Assembly: GCF_003259375.1 (NCBI RefSeq)
Contig: NZ_QLLN01000001.1
Location: 28,635 to 92,634 of the forward strand
Reading direction: 5' to 3'
From: Arenibacter echinorum
Lineage (GTDB): Bacteria > Bacteroidota > Bacteroidia > Flavobacteriales > Flavobacteriaceae
DNA length: 64,000 bases
Shown here: piece by piece, positions 1-8,708 of the stretch
How the letters are laid out: the number at the start of each line of letters is the position of its first letter
How positions within the stretch are numbered: position 1 is the stretch's first letter
Translations under genes and position numbers: made by a program
Notes under the pieces: model-generated
What the model was told of the DNA's origin: nothing
Database searches by the model: none
What the model saw: only the letters and a program-made list of their open reading frames with translations

Positions 1-147
1 AATTTGACAGGTGGAGTATTTATTCAGGATAAAACCGATGTGGACGCAGCCGTTTCAGCAGCCGATATCGCCGCTAGTAATGGAGTAGTACATGTAATTG
101 ATAAAGTATTGTTACCACAAGAGGCAATAGATGCCCTATTGCATTAA
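1..147 (+). CDS. Fasciclin-domain protein, C-terminal fragment
   Basis: The window opens inside an open frame that ends with TAA after 48 codons. The visible tail (GGVFIQDKTDVDAAV ... GVVHVIDKVLLP) matches the end of a FAS1/fasciclin domain, where the 'NGVVHVIDxVLLP' block is the conserved H2 segment. FAS1 proteins of this group are normally secreted or lipid-anchored adhesion-type proteins, but the signal peptide would lie outside the window. A hairpin follows the stop. The domain call is firm; the role is unknown. Confidence 0.8.
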   Translation, partial: NLTGGVFIQDKTDVDAAVSAADIAASNGVVHVIDKVLLPQEAIDALLH

Positions 148-177
148 GGTTAGGGTTAGTGCTTTATTTTGGTTACC

Positions 178-210
178 GAGACTGACGACCAGCAATGGGC
201 GTCAGTCTCA
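178..210 (+). terminator. Hairpin after the fasciclin gene
   Basis: A perfect 10-bp inverted repeat (GAGACTGACG at 178-187, CGTCAGTCTC at 200-209) encloses a 12-nt loop and is followed by ACTTTATTCT, a weak T-rich tail. It probably ends the fasciclin transcript and separates it from crtB. Confidence 0.6.
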
Positions 211-260
211 CTTTATTCTCTACACTATTGGTATTATTTAAAAATTAAACATCTTAAATT

Positions 261-1097
261 GTGAAAGCGCTCTTCGATTCTTCCAGTATAAAATGCAGTA
301 AATTGGTAACCCATACCTATAGTACTTCCTTTTCTTTGGGCATTAGATTGTTTTCGCCCAAAATACGACCAGCTATTTATGCAATTTATGGTTTTGTTAG
401 GTATGCTGATGAGATTGTGGATTCTTTTCACGATTACGATCAAGAAGAATTACTGACCGAATTTATAAAAGAATATAAACTTTCCCTAAAAAGAAAAATT
501 AGTTTAAATCCTATTATAAATTCTTTTCAGGAGGTAGTACATAAGTATGAACTTTATGAATACGCCGATGTCTTTTTGGAACGTATGCAGTATGATCTTG
601 AAGTTTCTGAATATACGACCAAGGAGGCTTACGAAAATTACATCTATGGATCGGCCGATGTGGTTGGTCTAATGTGCTTAAGGGTATTTGTGGATAACGA
701 TAACAAAAAGTTCAACCACCTAAAATCTTCAGCCAAGTATCTGGGTTCCGCATTTCAAAAAGTAAATTTTTTGAGGGATATAAAACAAGATCTTGAAAGT
801 TTAGGTAGATCCTATTTTCCCAATGTACATCAAAAAGAATTGACGGATGAAGTGAAAAAAGAGATCATTTTAGATATCGAGGCAGATTTTGAGAAAGCCT
901 ATCAAGGATTGGTTCAATTGCCCATAGAAAGTAGACTTGGGGTTTATATAGCTTATAAATACTATTCTAAACTTTTAAAAAAACTTAAGCACACCAAATC
1001 CGAAAAAATACTTACGGCTAGAATCCATATTTCCAACCCTATGAAAATGGTGATATTGGCCAAGGGCTATGTAAGATTTAAGTTAAATGCTATTTAA
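261..1097 (+). CDS. crtB: Phytoene synthase
   Basis: Squalene/phytoene synthase family, 278 aa, near the usual length of flavobacterial CrtB. It condenses two geranylgeranyl diphosphates to phytoene, the first committed carotenoid step. Both Asp-rich metal/diphosphate motifs are visible: YADEIVD near residues 48-54 and LRDIKQD near 171-177, the latter inside the FQKVNFLRDIKQDLE signature. The start is GTG at 261; no better ATG exists upstream in frame. crtZ follows about 110 bp downstream on the same strand. The partner desaturase (crtI) and cyclase (crtY), usually nearby in this family, are not in the window. Confidence 0.93.
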   Translation: MKALFDSSSIKCSKLVTHTYSTSFSLGIRLFSPKIRPAIYAIYGFVRYADEIVDSFHDYDQEELLTEFIKEYKLSLKRKISLNPIINSFQEVVHKYELYEYADVFLERMQYDLEVSEYTTKEAYENYIYGSADVVGLMCLRVFVDNDNKKFNHLKSSAKYLGSAFQKVNFLRDIKQDLESLGRSYFPNVHQKELTDEVKKEIILDIEADFEKAYQGLVQLPIESRLGVYIAYKYYSKLLKKLKHTKSEKILTARIHISNPMKMVILAKGYVRFKLNAI

Positions 1098-1207
1098 GTA
1101 ATGTATTTCAAGGCAAAAGTAGCTCAAGTAATTAGGAAAGTAGTTTTGCCTGTATCTCCGGTTGAAACTTAATCCTTAAATGGAATGAACTATAAAAAAA
1201 ATAATAA

Positions 1208-1660
1208 ATGGAAATAGTATGGTATGTTCTAATAACACTATTGACTTTTATAGTGATGGAAGTGGTTACCTGGTGTACCCATAAATTTGTGATGCACGGT
1301 TTTTTGTGGGTTTTGCATGCCGACCACCACGAACCTAAGTACCCCCATGTTTTTGAAAAAAACGATGCCTTTTTTGTGATTTTTGCCATTCCCAGTATTG
1401 CGCTTTTTTATTTTGGCGTAACCCCAACCCTTAACTATTTATTCTTTATTGGTTTGGGTATCCTATTTTATGGCATTGCTTACTTTTTGGTTCATGATGT
1501 GCTTATTCACCAAAGGTTCAATTGGTTTAAGAACATTAAGAACAAATATTTGCTAGCTTTAAGGAAAGCCCATAAAATTCATCATAAAAATCTGGGCAAG
1601 GAAGATGGGGAATGTTTTGGTATGTTACTGGTTCCCAACAAATACTTCAGGCGGAATTAA
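1208..1660 (+). CDS. crtZ: Beta-carotene hydroxylase
   Basis: Small membrane-bound di-iron hydroxylase (150 aa) of the fatty-acid hydroxylase superfamily, which turns beta-carotene into zeaxanthin. All four His clusters of CrtZ are present: HKFVMH (25-30), HADHH (37-41), HDVLIH (96-101) and HKIHH (122-126). Hydrophobic segments near residues 3-20, 55-72 and 76-95 fit an integral membrane protein. It lies downstream of crtB on the same strand, probably co-transcribed, and suggests a zeaxanthin-type yellow pigment. The short intergenic spacer has no clear terminator. Confidence 0.93.
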   Translation: MEIVWYVLITLLTFIVMEVVTWCTHKFVMHGFLWVLHADHHEPKYPHVFEKNDAFFVIFAIPSIALFYFGVTPTLNYLFFIGLGILFYGIAYFLVHDVLIHQRFNWFKNIKNKYLLALRKAHKIHHKNLGKEDGECFGMLLVPNKYFRRN

Positions 1661-1772
1661 ATATAGAATTTCCGTTTTGGACAGTTAAAAATATCTTAGG
1701 GCTCTTTTAAGAAGTTAGAAGTTTTATGTAATTGACCGCGCATTTGTAAAATATCCCGAAGCCCCTTTATTA

Positions 1773-3107
1773 TTAAGACTCAATTCCAATTTTATACGCT
1801 TTCAAAGCTCTTTCCCTGGCAAATTTGTGCTCAACTATTGGGTCCGGGTATTCAAAGGAATCAAATTCAGGAATCCACTTTCTTACATATTTGTAATCTT
1901 TGTCGAACTTTTTCTGTTGCGATTGTGGGTTGAAAATTCTAAAGTAGGGAGCGGCATCACAGCCTGTTCCGGCCGCCCATTGCCAGTTTCCATTGTTGGA
2001 GGATAATTCATAATCCAATAATTTCTCCGCAAAATAACTTTCTCCCCACCTCCAGTCGATCAATAAATGTTTGCAAAGAAAGCCAGCCGTAATCATTCTT
2101 ACCCGGTTGTGCATAAAACCGGTTTTGTTCAGCTGTCTCATTCCGGCATCCACCATCGGGTATCCGGTTTTTCCTTGGCACCAGAGATGAAACTCCTCTT
2201 TGTTATTCCTCCATTGGATATTATCGTATTTAGACCTAAAATTTTGGGTGACCACCTTGGGGTAATGAAAGAGAATTTGCATGAAGAATTCCCTCCAAAT
2301 CAATTCACTCAAAAAAACTTCATATTTTTTATCGATCTGGGCAATTACTTGTCTGATACTTATAGTTCCAAATCTTAAATGGGGACTTAGATAACTGGTG
2401 CTGTCCTCATATGGAAAATCTCTTTGATCTCCGTATCGATGTAGCTGGGTCAAGTCAAAATCCTGCACCTGAATATCGGACTTTTTAAAACCAATATCTT
2501 CCAAAGATATGGAGGGGTAATCCCCTTTGTGAAACTTGTTCAGCTTAGGATTCTTAAGTTGTATGGGATTTTCCTCCTCGAATTTTGCAAGCCATTTATT
2601 CTTATAGGGCGTAAAAACGGTATAGGGGTCTTCATCGTTTTTTACAATTTCACTTTTCTCGAAAATTACTTGATCCTTAAAACTAAAAAAGGGAATATCT
2701 TTTTTTGCAAGCAATTGGGCAATTTCTTTATCCCTGCCTATGGCATAAGGTTCGTAGTCACGATTGGTGTATACGGCAGCAATATCAAAGTTGGAAATTA
2801 ATTCCTTCCAAATGGTTGCCGGTTCACCATCCAAGCATAAAATATCCGAGCCATGGCTCTTTAGGGTGTTTTTTATTTTAAGAATTGTTTGATTGATGAA
2901 ATTAACTCTGGCGTCATTTTCAGGCAGCTCATTTAAAATTAGTCGGTCATAGATAAATATGGGTAACACGGGAACATCATTATTTAATGCTTCTGCCAAT
3001 GCCGTGTTGTCTTCTATTCTAAGGTCGCGTCTGAACCAAAAAACAGCAATTGGGGTTTTGTCCTTGGATAAGGCGGAATTGTGTTCATTACTCGTATTTG
3101 GCACCAT
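1773..3107 (-). CDS. phrB: Deoxyribodipyrimidine photo-lyase
   Basis: DNA photolyase/cryptochrome family, 444 aa. The N-terminal Rossmann-like antenna domain begins at VFWFRRDLRIEDN (about residues 23-35). The C-terminal FAD-binding domain carries WREFF, the GYPMVDAGMRQL block and the NNGNWQW ... GCDAAPYFRIFNP signature of class I CPD photolyases. It uses blue light to split UV-induced pyrimidine dimers. The first 18 or so residues are poorly conserved in type, so a start near residue 19-22 is possible, but no internal ATG supports it. Its position beside crtB-crtZ, convergent with them, makes a light-protection neighbourhood. Confidence 0.93.
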   Translation of the reverse strand: MVPNTSNEHNSALSKDKTPIAVFWFRRDLRIEDNTALAEALNNDVPVLPIFIYDRLILNELPENDARVNFINQTILKIKNTLKSHGSDILCLDGEPATIWKELISNFDIAAVYTNRDYEPYAIGRDKEIAQLLAKKDIPFFSFKDQVIFEKSEIVKNDEDPYTVFTPYKNKWLAKFEEENPIQLKNPKLNKFHKGDYPSISLEDIGFKKSDIQVQDFDLTQLHRYGDQRDFPYEDSTSYLSPHLRFGTISIRQVIAQIDKKYEVFLSELIWREFFMQILFHYPKVVTQNFRSKYDNIQWRNNKEEFHLWCQGKTGYPMVDAGMRQLNKTGFMHNRVRMITAGFLCKHLLIDWRWGESYFAEKLLDYELSSNNGNWQWAAGTGCDAAPYFRIFNPQSQQKKFDKDYKYVRKWIPEFDSFEYPDPIVEHKFARERALKAYKIGIES

Positions 3108-3279
3108 AGTTTTGATGGGAAAAAATTATTATGATTATAGGTTTCAGAATGTAGACCGAAAAATATTAGGGATAGAATAAGCCAGCTTCTTATCCTGATT
3201 GGTAATTTTGGAGTATTCCAACTATAAGGACAATTTAATGATAAATTGAATGAAAATCAATGTTTTCTACTTGTATAAT

Positions 3280-4074
3280 CTACTTCACTTCCAAACTAAC
3301 AACATATCCTTCACTTCCCCTGACATTAAAGACCGTACTGTCTTCAAAGATTAGATATTGCCCTTTAATACCTTTTAAGACCCCACTATAGATTGGAGTT
3401 TTGTCCAGATTAAGACTTTTTACCTTTTTGGGATATTGTAGCACGGGAAACTCTAGATGGGTTTCCGTATTGCTTTCTATATAATATGCGGAGGCCTCTT
3501 CCGGAATATATTTTTTTAACTTATTTCTATATTCCACCAAATCCTCGTCGTCAATCTCATTGGTCAACATTTTACGCCAGTTGGTCTTGTCGCCGATGTG
3601 TTCCTTTAAAGCAACCTCGGTAACACCGGCCAAATACCGATTGGGGACTTCAACAATCTCTATGGCCTCATGGGCACCTTGGTCTATCCATCTAGTGGGT
3701 ACCTGCGATTTTCGTGTTACGCCTACTTTGATATTGCTGGAATTGGCAAGATATACGACGTGCGGCTGCAACTGAACCTTTTTTTCATATTCCAGATCAC
3801 GGTCTTCCTTTTCCAGATGAGCTGTACTTAATTCGGGTCGCATGATCCAGTCCCCGGCGGTAGGAATTTCATAAAAGCAGGTCCTGCAGAAACCCTGTCT
3901 GAAAATGGGCCGATCTTCCCCACAATTAAGACATTGATATTTTATAAAGGAAATTGTAAGTTCCTTGTTCAATACCTGGTTCAGGTTTAAAAAGTCACCA
4001 TCAAATATTAAGTAATATTGTATGGGATCTGCCAATTCGGTTTGCATTTTTCTTAAAACTCCTTGATACTGCAT
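3280..4074 (-). CDS. DUF2797 family protein
   Basis: 264-aa protein of the DUF2797 family, function not established. A zinc-ribbon-like pair is visible: CLNCG (around residues 48-52) and CRTC (around 63-66). Downstream lies VVYLANSSNIKVGVTRK, a stretch resembling the start of GIY-YIG-type domains, then a C-terminal half without recognisable motifs. No signal peptide, so likely cytoplasmic and possibly nucleic-acid binding (inference from the ribbon). It is transcribed away from the GH3 gene, with about 275 bp between the two starts. Confidence 0.8.
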   Translation of the reverse strand: MQYQGVLRKMQTELADPIQYYLIFDGDFLNLNQVLNKELTISFIKYQCLNCGEDRPIFRQGFCRTCFYEIPTAGDWIMRPELSTAHLEKEDRDLEYEKKVQLQPHVVYLANSSNIKVGVTRKSQVPTRWIDQGAHEAIEIVEVPNRYLAGVTEVALKEHIGDKTNWRKMLTNEIDDEDLVEYRNKLKKYIPEEASAYYIESNTETHLEFPVLQYPKKVKSLNLDKTPIYSGVLKGIKGQYLIFEDSTVFNVRGSEGYVVSLEVK

Positions 4075-4348
4075 ATTTTTTCTGCTTAACGTAAAATCAA
4101 TTTGAATATGAATTCAATTAAAGCTATTTTTAGCCGATTTAATTAAGAGCTTGTTTAGTAATTTTTTGTTATAATTTTTATATGCCATTTTTGATACTTT
4201 TTTAGGGTAAATTTATAATCCTAGCGATGGCTGGGGTTTAGACTTTATAAGATTTGGTACAAAAACAGACATAAAAAACAACAGATGAATAATTTAACGG
4301 GCCCTTAGCTCAAAACCCTGCTTTAAACAGCGATAAAGATACCTAAAA

Positions 4349-5863
4349 ATGCCAATAACATTATTCAATTCCATTGCTTCTTGGCTGTTGAAAAAGCGAT
4401 ATCATCAGATTGAACTTTTTTTAAAGTACCCTGAAGAGGTACAGGATGAGGTGTTGCACCAGTTATTGTCCTTTGCTGAGGATACGGAAATTGGAAGGAA
4501 GTACGATTTTGAATCTATTGCCAGTTATGAAACTTTTGCAGAGCGGGTCCCCATAGTCTCCTATGAGGAGGTGGAGCCTATGATAGAGCGTTCTAGAAAG
4601 GGGGAGCAAAATATCTTTTGGCCAACAACCATTAAGTGGTTTGCGAAGAGTAGTGGTACTACTAATGCCAAGAGCAAGTTTATACCTGTAAGTTCGGAGG
4701 CTTTGGAGGACTGCCATTATAAATCCAGTAAAGATCTGCTTTGCCTATATTTAAACAACAATGAGAACTCGCAGTTGTTTACGGGCAAGAGCTTGAGATT
4801 GGGCGGGAGTAAGGAACTGTATCAGGATAATGGTACCGTTTTTGGAGATCTCTCGGCCATTCTTATAGATAATATGCCATTCTGGGCAGAACTGAGTAGT
4901 ACTCCTAGTAACAAGGTATCCCTGATGAGCGAATGGGAGACTAAGTTACAGGCCATTATTAGGGAAAGTGTTCAAGAAAATGTGACCAGCTTGGCCGGAG
5001 TGCCTTCGTGGATGTTGGTGCTCTTAAATAATGTCCTGGAGCAAACTGGAAAAGAGAACCTTTTTACAGTTTGGGAAAATTTGGAAGTATATTTTCATGG
5101 AGGGGTAAGCTTTAGCCCCTATAAGGATCAATATTCCAGACTCTTACCGCGGAAAAACTTCAATTACTATGAAATTTACAATGCCTCCGAAGGATTTTTT
5201 GCCATTCAGGATAGAAATAATGCGGATGATCTTTTATTGATGTTGGATTATGGAATTTTCTATGAATTTATTCCTATGGAAACTTATGGTACCAGCGATC
5301 AGATTACCCTTCCATTATGGAATGTGAAAGTAGATAGGAACTATGCGGTAATAATTACTACCAATGCGGGTCTGTGGAGGTATAAAATAGGGGATACGGT
5401 GAGGTTTACCTCTACCAATCCCTATAGGATCAAGATTACTGGAAGAACGAAACATCATATCAATGTATTCGGGGAGGAGTTGATCATAGAAAATGCGGAA
5501 GAAGCCTTAAAAACTATTTGTATAAAAACAGGGTCCGAAATAAAGGACTATACGGTGGCGCCGATATTTATGGAAGGTAAGGAAAAGGGTGCCCATGAGT
5601 GGATTATAGAGTTTAGGAAGCCCCCCGAAGAACTGGCTTATTTTACCGAAATCCTTGACAATGCACTTAAATCCTTGAACTCGGACTATGAGGCCAAGCG
5701 TTATAACAACATTACTTTAAAACTTCCCAAAGTACATATTGCCAGGGAAAACCTATTCTATGACTGGCTAAAATCAAAAGATAAGTTGGGAGGGCAGCAT
5801 AAAATTCCAAGATTGTCCAATAAAAGGGATTATATCGAGGAATTGCTTCAGATGAACAATTAA
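4349..5863 (+). CDS. GH3-family acyl-adenylating enzyme
   Basis: 504-aa GH3 protein (named for plant auxin-responsive GH3 amidosynthetases), part of the ANL-like adenylate-forming superfamily. Visible motifs are the phosphate-binding loop SSGTTNAKSKFIPVS near residues 110-124, YEIYNASEGFFA near 275-286 and LWRYKIGDTVRF near 345-356. Plant members conjugate acyl acids to amino acids. Bacterial members are common in Bacteroidota, but their substrate is not known. No signal peptide. The next gene, an alpha/beta-hydrolase-like protein on the same strand 75 bp downstream, may share the transcript. Confidence 0.88.
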   Translation: MPITLFNSIASWLLKKRYHQIELFLKYPEEVQDEVLHQLLSFAEDTEIGRKYDFESIASYETFAERVPIVSYEEVEPMIERSRKGEQNIFWPTTIKWFAKSSGTTNAKSKFIPVSSEALEDCHYKSSKDLLCLYLNNNENSQLFTGKSLRLGGSKELYQDNGTVFGDLSAILIDNMPFWAELSSTPSNKVSLMSEWETKLQAIIRESVQENVTSLAGVPSWMLVLLNNVLEQTGKENLFTVWENLEVYFHGGVSFSPYKDQYSRLLPRKNFNYYEIYNASEGFFAIQDRNNADDLLLMLDYGIFYEFIPMETYGTSDQITLPLWNVKVDRNYAVIITTNAGLWRYKIGDTVRFTSTNPYRIKITGRTKHHINVFGEELIIENAEEALKTICIKTGSEIKDYTVAPIFMEGKEKGAHEWIIEFRKPPEELAYFTEILDNALKSLNSDYEAKRYNNITLKLPKVHIARENLFYDWLKSKDKLGGQHKIPRLSNKRDYIEELLQMNN

Positions 5864-5937
5864 ATGTGATATTAACTGTCATAATGTTCAATTTAGAGGT
5901 ATTAAATGTTTCCCTTTAACTATTTATACTTTTTATT

Positions 5938-6486
5938 ATGGCAAATAGACTAGTAATATTGTCCGATATGTGGGGTTCTAAAAAAGGGCTATGGATAACC
6001 TCTTATTTGGGTTACTTGCAACAGTATTATGATATTACATTTTATGATTGTCAGCACTTGGCAAATATAAGTTTGGAGGTAAATTCTCCAGAAAATATCC
6101 ACAAGGAATTTATTGATGGCGGAGTGGAAACTGCGGTTGCCCATCTGCTTAAAAAGGAAACGGAGCCCAGTCATTATTTAACTTTTGGTATTGGTGGTTG
6201 TATAGCCTGGAAAGCAGCTCTTCAAGGCTTGCCCATAAAATCCTTATATACCATTTCCAGTACAAGATTGCGTTTTGAGAGCGAGAGGCCGGCAGCAGCG
6301 AATATTCAACTGCTTTATGGTCAAAATGATGAGTTTAGGCCTTCAAATACCTGGTCTGACCAAATTGGTGTAGAGCTTGAAGTTGTGAAGGGTTTTGGGC
6401 ATGAACTCTATACCGATGAGAAAATAATCAGTAAGGTTTGTCAAGATTTACTGGCCAAGGTTATGCAAAAACAATATGTGGCTTAA
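5938..6486 (+). CDS. Alpha/beta-hydrolase-like protein
   Basis: 182-aa protein with the outline of a small alpha/beta hydrolase: strand-like start RLVILSDMWG, a central YLTFGIGGCIAWKAA segment where the nucleophile elbow would be, and a late GFGHELY with a His in the position of a catalytic His. The elbow reads G-I-G-G-C rather than G-x-S-x-G, so the usual Ser nucleophile is not evident and it may be inactive or use Cys. Downstream it meets clpX tail to tail at a shared hairpin. Function unknown. Confidence 0.75.
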   Translation: MANRLVILSDMWGSKKGLWITSYLGYLQQYYDITFYDCQHLANISLEVNSPENIHKEFIDGGVETAVAHLLKKETEPSHYLTFGIGGCIAWKAALQGLPIKSLYTISSTRLRFESERPAAANIQLLYGQNDEFRPSNTWSDQIGVELEVVKGFGHELYTDEKIISKVCQDLLAKVMQKQYVA

Positions 6487-6536
6487 AGCCTAAGTTTCCA
6501 TAATATTTATGGCAAACAATTAATAGGTATTATAAA

Positions 6537-6572
6537 AGTTAAAAGCAGTCTCTTAAGAGACTGCTTTTAACT
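6537..6572. terminator. Bidirectional terminator overlapping the clpX stop
   Basis: A perfect 16-bp inverted repeat (6537-6552 and 6557-6572) with a TTAA loop lies between convergent genes. The arms begin AGTTAAAAGC and end GCTTTTAACT, giving A/T tracts on both sides. The last codons and stop of clpX (minus strand) are inside the hairpin, so one palindrome ends both transcripts. Confidence 0.85.
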
Positions 6573-7788
6573 TTTTAATAGTTTCGAAGGATAATTTCTC
6601 TTCGGCATAAGGTCTTGTTACCTTAAATTCCGTTTCGTTCGTACTCGGGAATTCGAACATGGCATCGGTGAAAATTGCTTCGCAAAGTGATCTTAAACCC
6701 CTTGCTCCCAATTTATATTCTATGGCCTTGTCCACAATATAATCCAACGCTTGTTCCGTAATCTTAAAGGAAATACCATCCATCTTAAACAATTTTTCAT
6801 ATTGTTTAATTATGGCGTTCTTGGGCTCTGTTAAAATGGCCCTTAAGGTTTCCTTGTCCAATGGATTCATGTGGGTGAGTACCGGTAATCTACCAATAAT
6901 CTCAGGTATTAATCCAAAATCCTTTAAATCCTTAGGTACAATGTATTGTAAAATATTTTCGTTGTCTACTTTTTCTTCAGCTTTTGACGCGCTATAGCCT
7001 ACGGCCTGCATATTCAGCCTTTTGGTAATGTGCCTTTCAATACCGTCAAAGGCACCTCCGGCAATGAACAAAATATTTTCTGTGTTTACTTCAATAAATT
7101 TTTGATCAGGGTGCTTTCTACCTCCTTTGGGCGGTACGTTTACCACGGTTCCCTCCAATAGTTTAAGAAGTCCTTGCTGAACACCTTCCCCGGATACATC
7201 CCGAGTAATTGAAGGATTGTCGCTCTTACGTGCAATTTTATCAATTTCATCTATAAAGACGATACCGCGTTCTGCCTTTTCCAAATTGTAATCTGCCGCT
7301 TGTAGTAAACGGGTAAGTATACTTTCCACATCTTCCCCAACATAACCGGCTTCAGTAAGTACGGTGGCGTCAACGATGGCCAAAGGAACATTGAGCATTT
7401 TGGCAATGGTTTTGGCCATAAGGGTCTTACCTGTCCCGGTTTGGCCCACCATTACAATATTACTCTTTTGGATTTCTATATCGTCTTCCTTGCTTTTTGG
7501 TTGTAGAAGTCTTTTGTAATGGTTGTACACGGCAACGGACATTACTTTTTTAGTGCGATCTTGACCAATTATATACGTGTCCAAAAATTCCTTTATTTCC
7601 AAAGGTTTTTTCAAGGTTAATTCGGAGGAAAGGTCATTGTTTTTGGTCTGCTTGGATTCTTCTGCGACAATACCGTGTGCCTGCTCTATACAACGATCAC
7701 ATATATGTGCATCAAGACCTGCAATCAATAAATTGGTTTCCGGTTTCTTTCTACCACAAAAAGAGCATTCTAAATTTTCTTTTGCCAT
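6553..7788 (-). CDS. clpX: ATP-dependent Clp protease ATP-binding subunit ClpX
   Basis: 411-aa AAA+ unfoldase that recognises tagged proteins and feeds them to ClpP. The N-terminal C4 zinc-binding domain is intact (CSFCG ... CDRC, residues 9-33). Walker A GQTGTGKT, pore loop GYVGED, Walker B IVFIDEID and the [15 protein letters not shown] block follow, then the C-terminal small domain with GARGLR. It lies about 97 bp downstream of clpP on the minus strand and is probably co-transcribed with it; no promoter-like TAnnTTTG was seen in the gap. Confidence 0.97.
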   Translation of the reverse strand: MAKENLECSFCGRKKPETNLLIAGLDAHICDRCIEQAHGIVAEESKQTKNNDLSSELTLKKPLEIKEFLDTYIIGQDRTKKVMSVAVYNHYKRLLQPKSKEDDIEIQKSNIVMVGQTGTGKTLMAKTIAKMLNVPLAIVDATVLTEAGYVGEDVESILTRLLQAADYNLEKAERGIVFIDEIDKIARKSDNPSITRDVSGEGVQQGLLKLLEGTVVNVPPKGGRKHPDQKFIEVNTENILFIAGGAFDGIERHITKRLNMQAVGYSASKAEEKVDNENILQYIVPKDLKDFGLIPEIIGRLPVLTHMNPLDKETLRAILTEPKNAIIKQYEKLFKMDGISFKITEQALDYIVDKAIEYKLGARGLRSLCEAIFTDAMFEFPSTNETEFKVTRPYAEEKLSFETIKKLKAVS

Positions 7789-7885
7789 ATCATTTTATCA
7801 CTTTCAATAATAGTAACGAAATAATCCACACTTTGGTGCATCCGTGTAGAATGTAACCCGGATTTTTCGAATCTTTTAGTCGTCT

Positions 7886-8566
7886 CTAGTCTTTATCCCT
7901 TACCAAGATCTCATCGATCATGCCATAATCCTTGGCTTCGTTTGCTTTCATCCAGTAATCCCTATCACTATCGTCACTTACTTTTTCAAGAGATTGTCCG
8001 GAATGTTGTGCAATGATTTGGTACAATTCATCTTTAAGTTTTAGAATCTCCCTGGCCGTAATTTCAATATCACTGGCCTGTCCTTGTGCTCCGCCAAGAG
8101 GTTGATGTATCATTACCCTGGAATGGGTCAATCCGCTGCGTTTCCCTTTTGCTCCGGCACATAGGAGTACTGCTCCCATAGAGGCGGCCATTCCTGTGCA
8201 AATAGTAGCCACATCCGGTTTTATGAACTGCATGGTGTCATAGATTCCCAAACCGGCATAAACACTTCCGCCAGGGGAATTGATATATATCTGTATGTCC
8301 TTGGAAGCATCCGTGCTTTCCAAAAATAATAACTGTGCTTGTACAATGTTGGCAACTTGGTCATTGATCCCTGTTCCGAGAAAAATGATCCGGTCCATCA
8401 TTAATCGCGAAAAAACATCCATTGCCACTGCATTTAGCTGTCTTTCTTCAATAATGTTTGGAGTAAGGTTGGTGGGGTACATACTACTTAAAATAGTATC
8501 GTAATACATGCTATTTATTCCCTGATGTTTAATAGCGTAGTTTTTGAATTCTTTCCCGTAATCCAT
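7886..8566 (-). CDS. clpP: ATP-dependent Clp protease proteolytic subunit ClpP
   Basis: 226-aa serine peptidase of the ClpP tetradecamer. The catalytic Ser is S129 in GMAASM and the His is H154 in MIHQPLGG; the Asp region is the DSDRDYWM stretch near residue 200. About 30 N-terminal residues precede the conserved core, as in other Bacteroidota ClpP. Order on the minus strand is tig, clpP, clpX. A terminator hairpin separates tig from clpP, so clpP-clpX may have their own promoter in the AT-rich gap upstream. Confidence 0.97.
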   Translation of the reverse strand: MDYGKEFKNYAIKHQGINSMYYDTILSSMYPTNLTPNIIEERQLNAVAMDVFSRLMMDRIIFLGTGINDQVANIVQAQLLFLESTDASKDIQIYINSPGGSVYAGLGIYDTMQFIKPDVATICTGMAASMGAVLLCAGAKGKRSGLTHSRVMIHQPLGGAQGQASDIEITAREILKLKDELYQIIAQHSGQSLEKVSDDSDRDYWMKANEAKDYGMIDEILVRDKD

Positions 8567-8591
8567 ATTTTAATCAATAGTTTTATAAGAT

Positions 8592-8624
8592 AAAAAAAGT
8601 GTCGAAAATCAACTCTTCGACACT
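8592..8624 (-). terminator. Terminator between tig and clpP
   Basis: On the minus strand a 9-bp stem (arms 8616-8624 and 8598-8606, AGTGTCGAA/TTCGACACT) with a 9-nt loop runs into a T tract at 8592-8598. It is a good intrinsic terminator for trigger factor. It lies within the probable clpP leader, so it could also be partly read through. Confidence 0.8.
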
Positions 8625-8708
8625 GTAAATATACTTATTTTTAGTGAAACTTTATTTTATTGGCTCCTATAGAAGCGTATTTAAAATGTAAGGTTCAACT
8701 TATTTAAA

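Noticed and set aside
4299-4312. GGGCCCTTAGCTCA, resembling the 5' end and D-arm start of a tRNA.
   Set aside because: No D-loop, anticodon stem or T-arm follows; the match ends after 14 bases.
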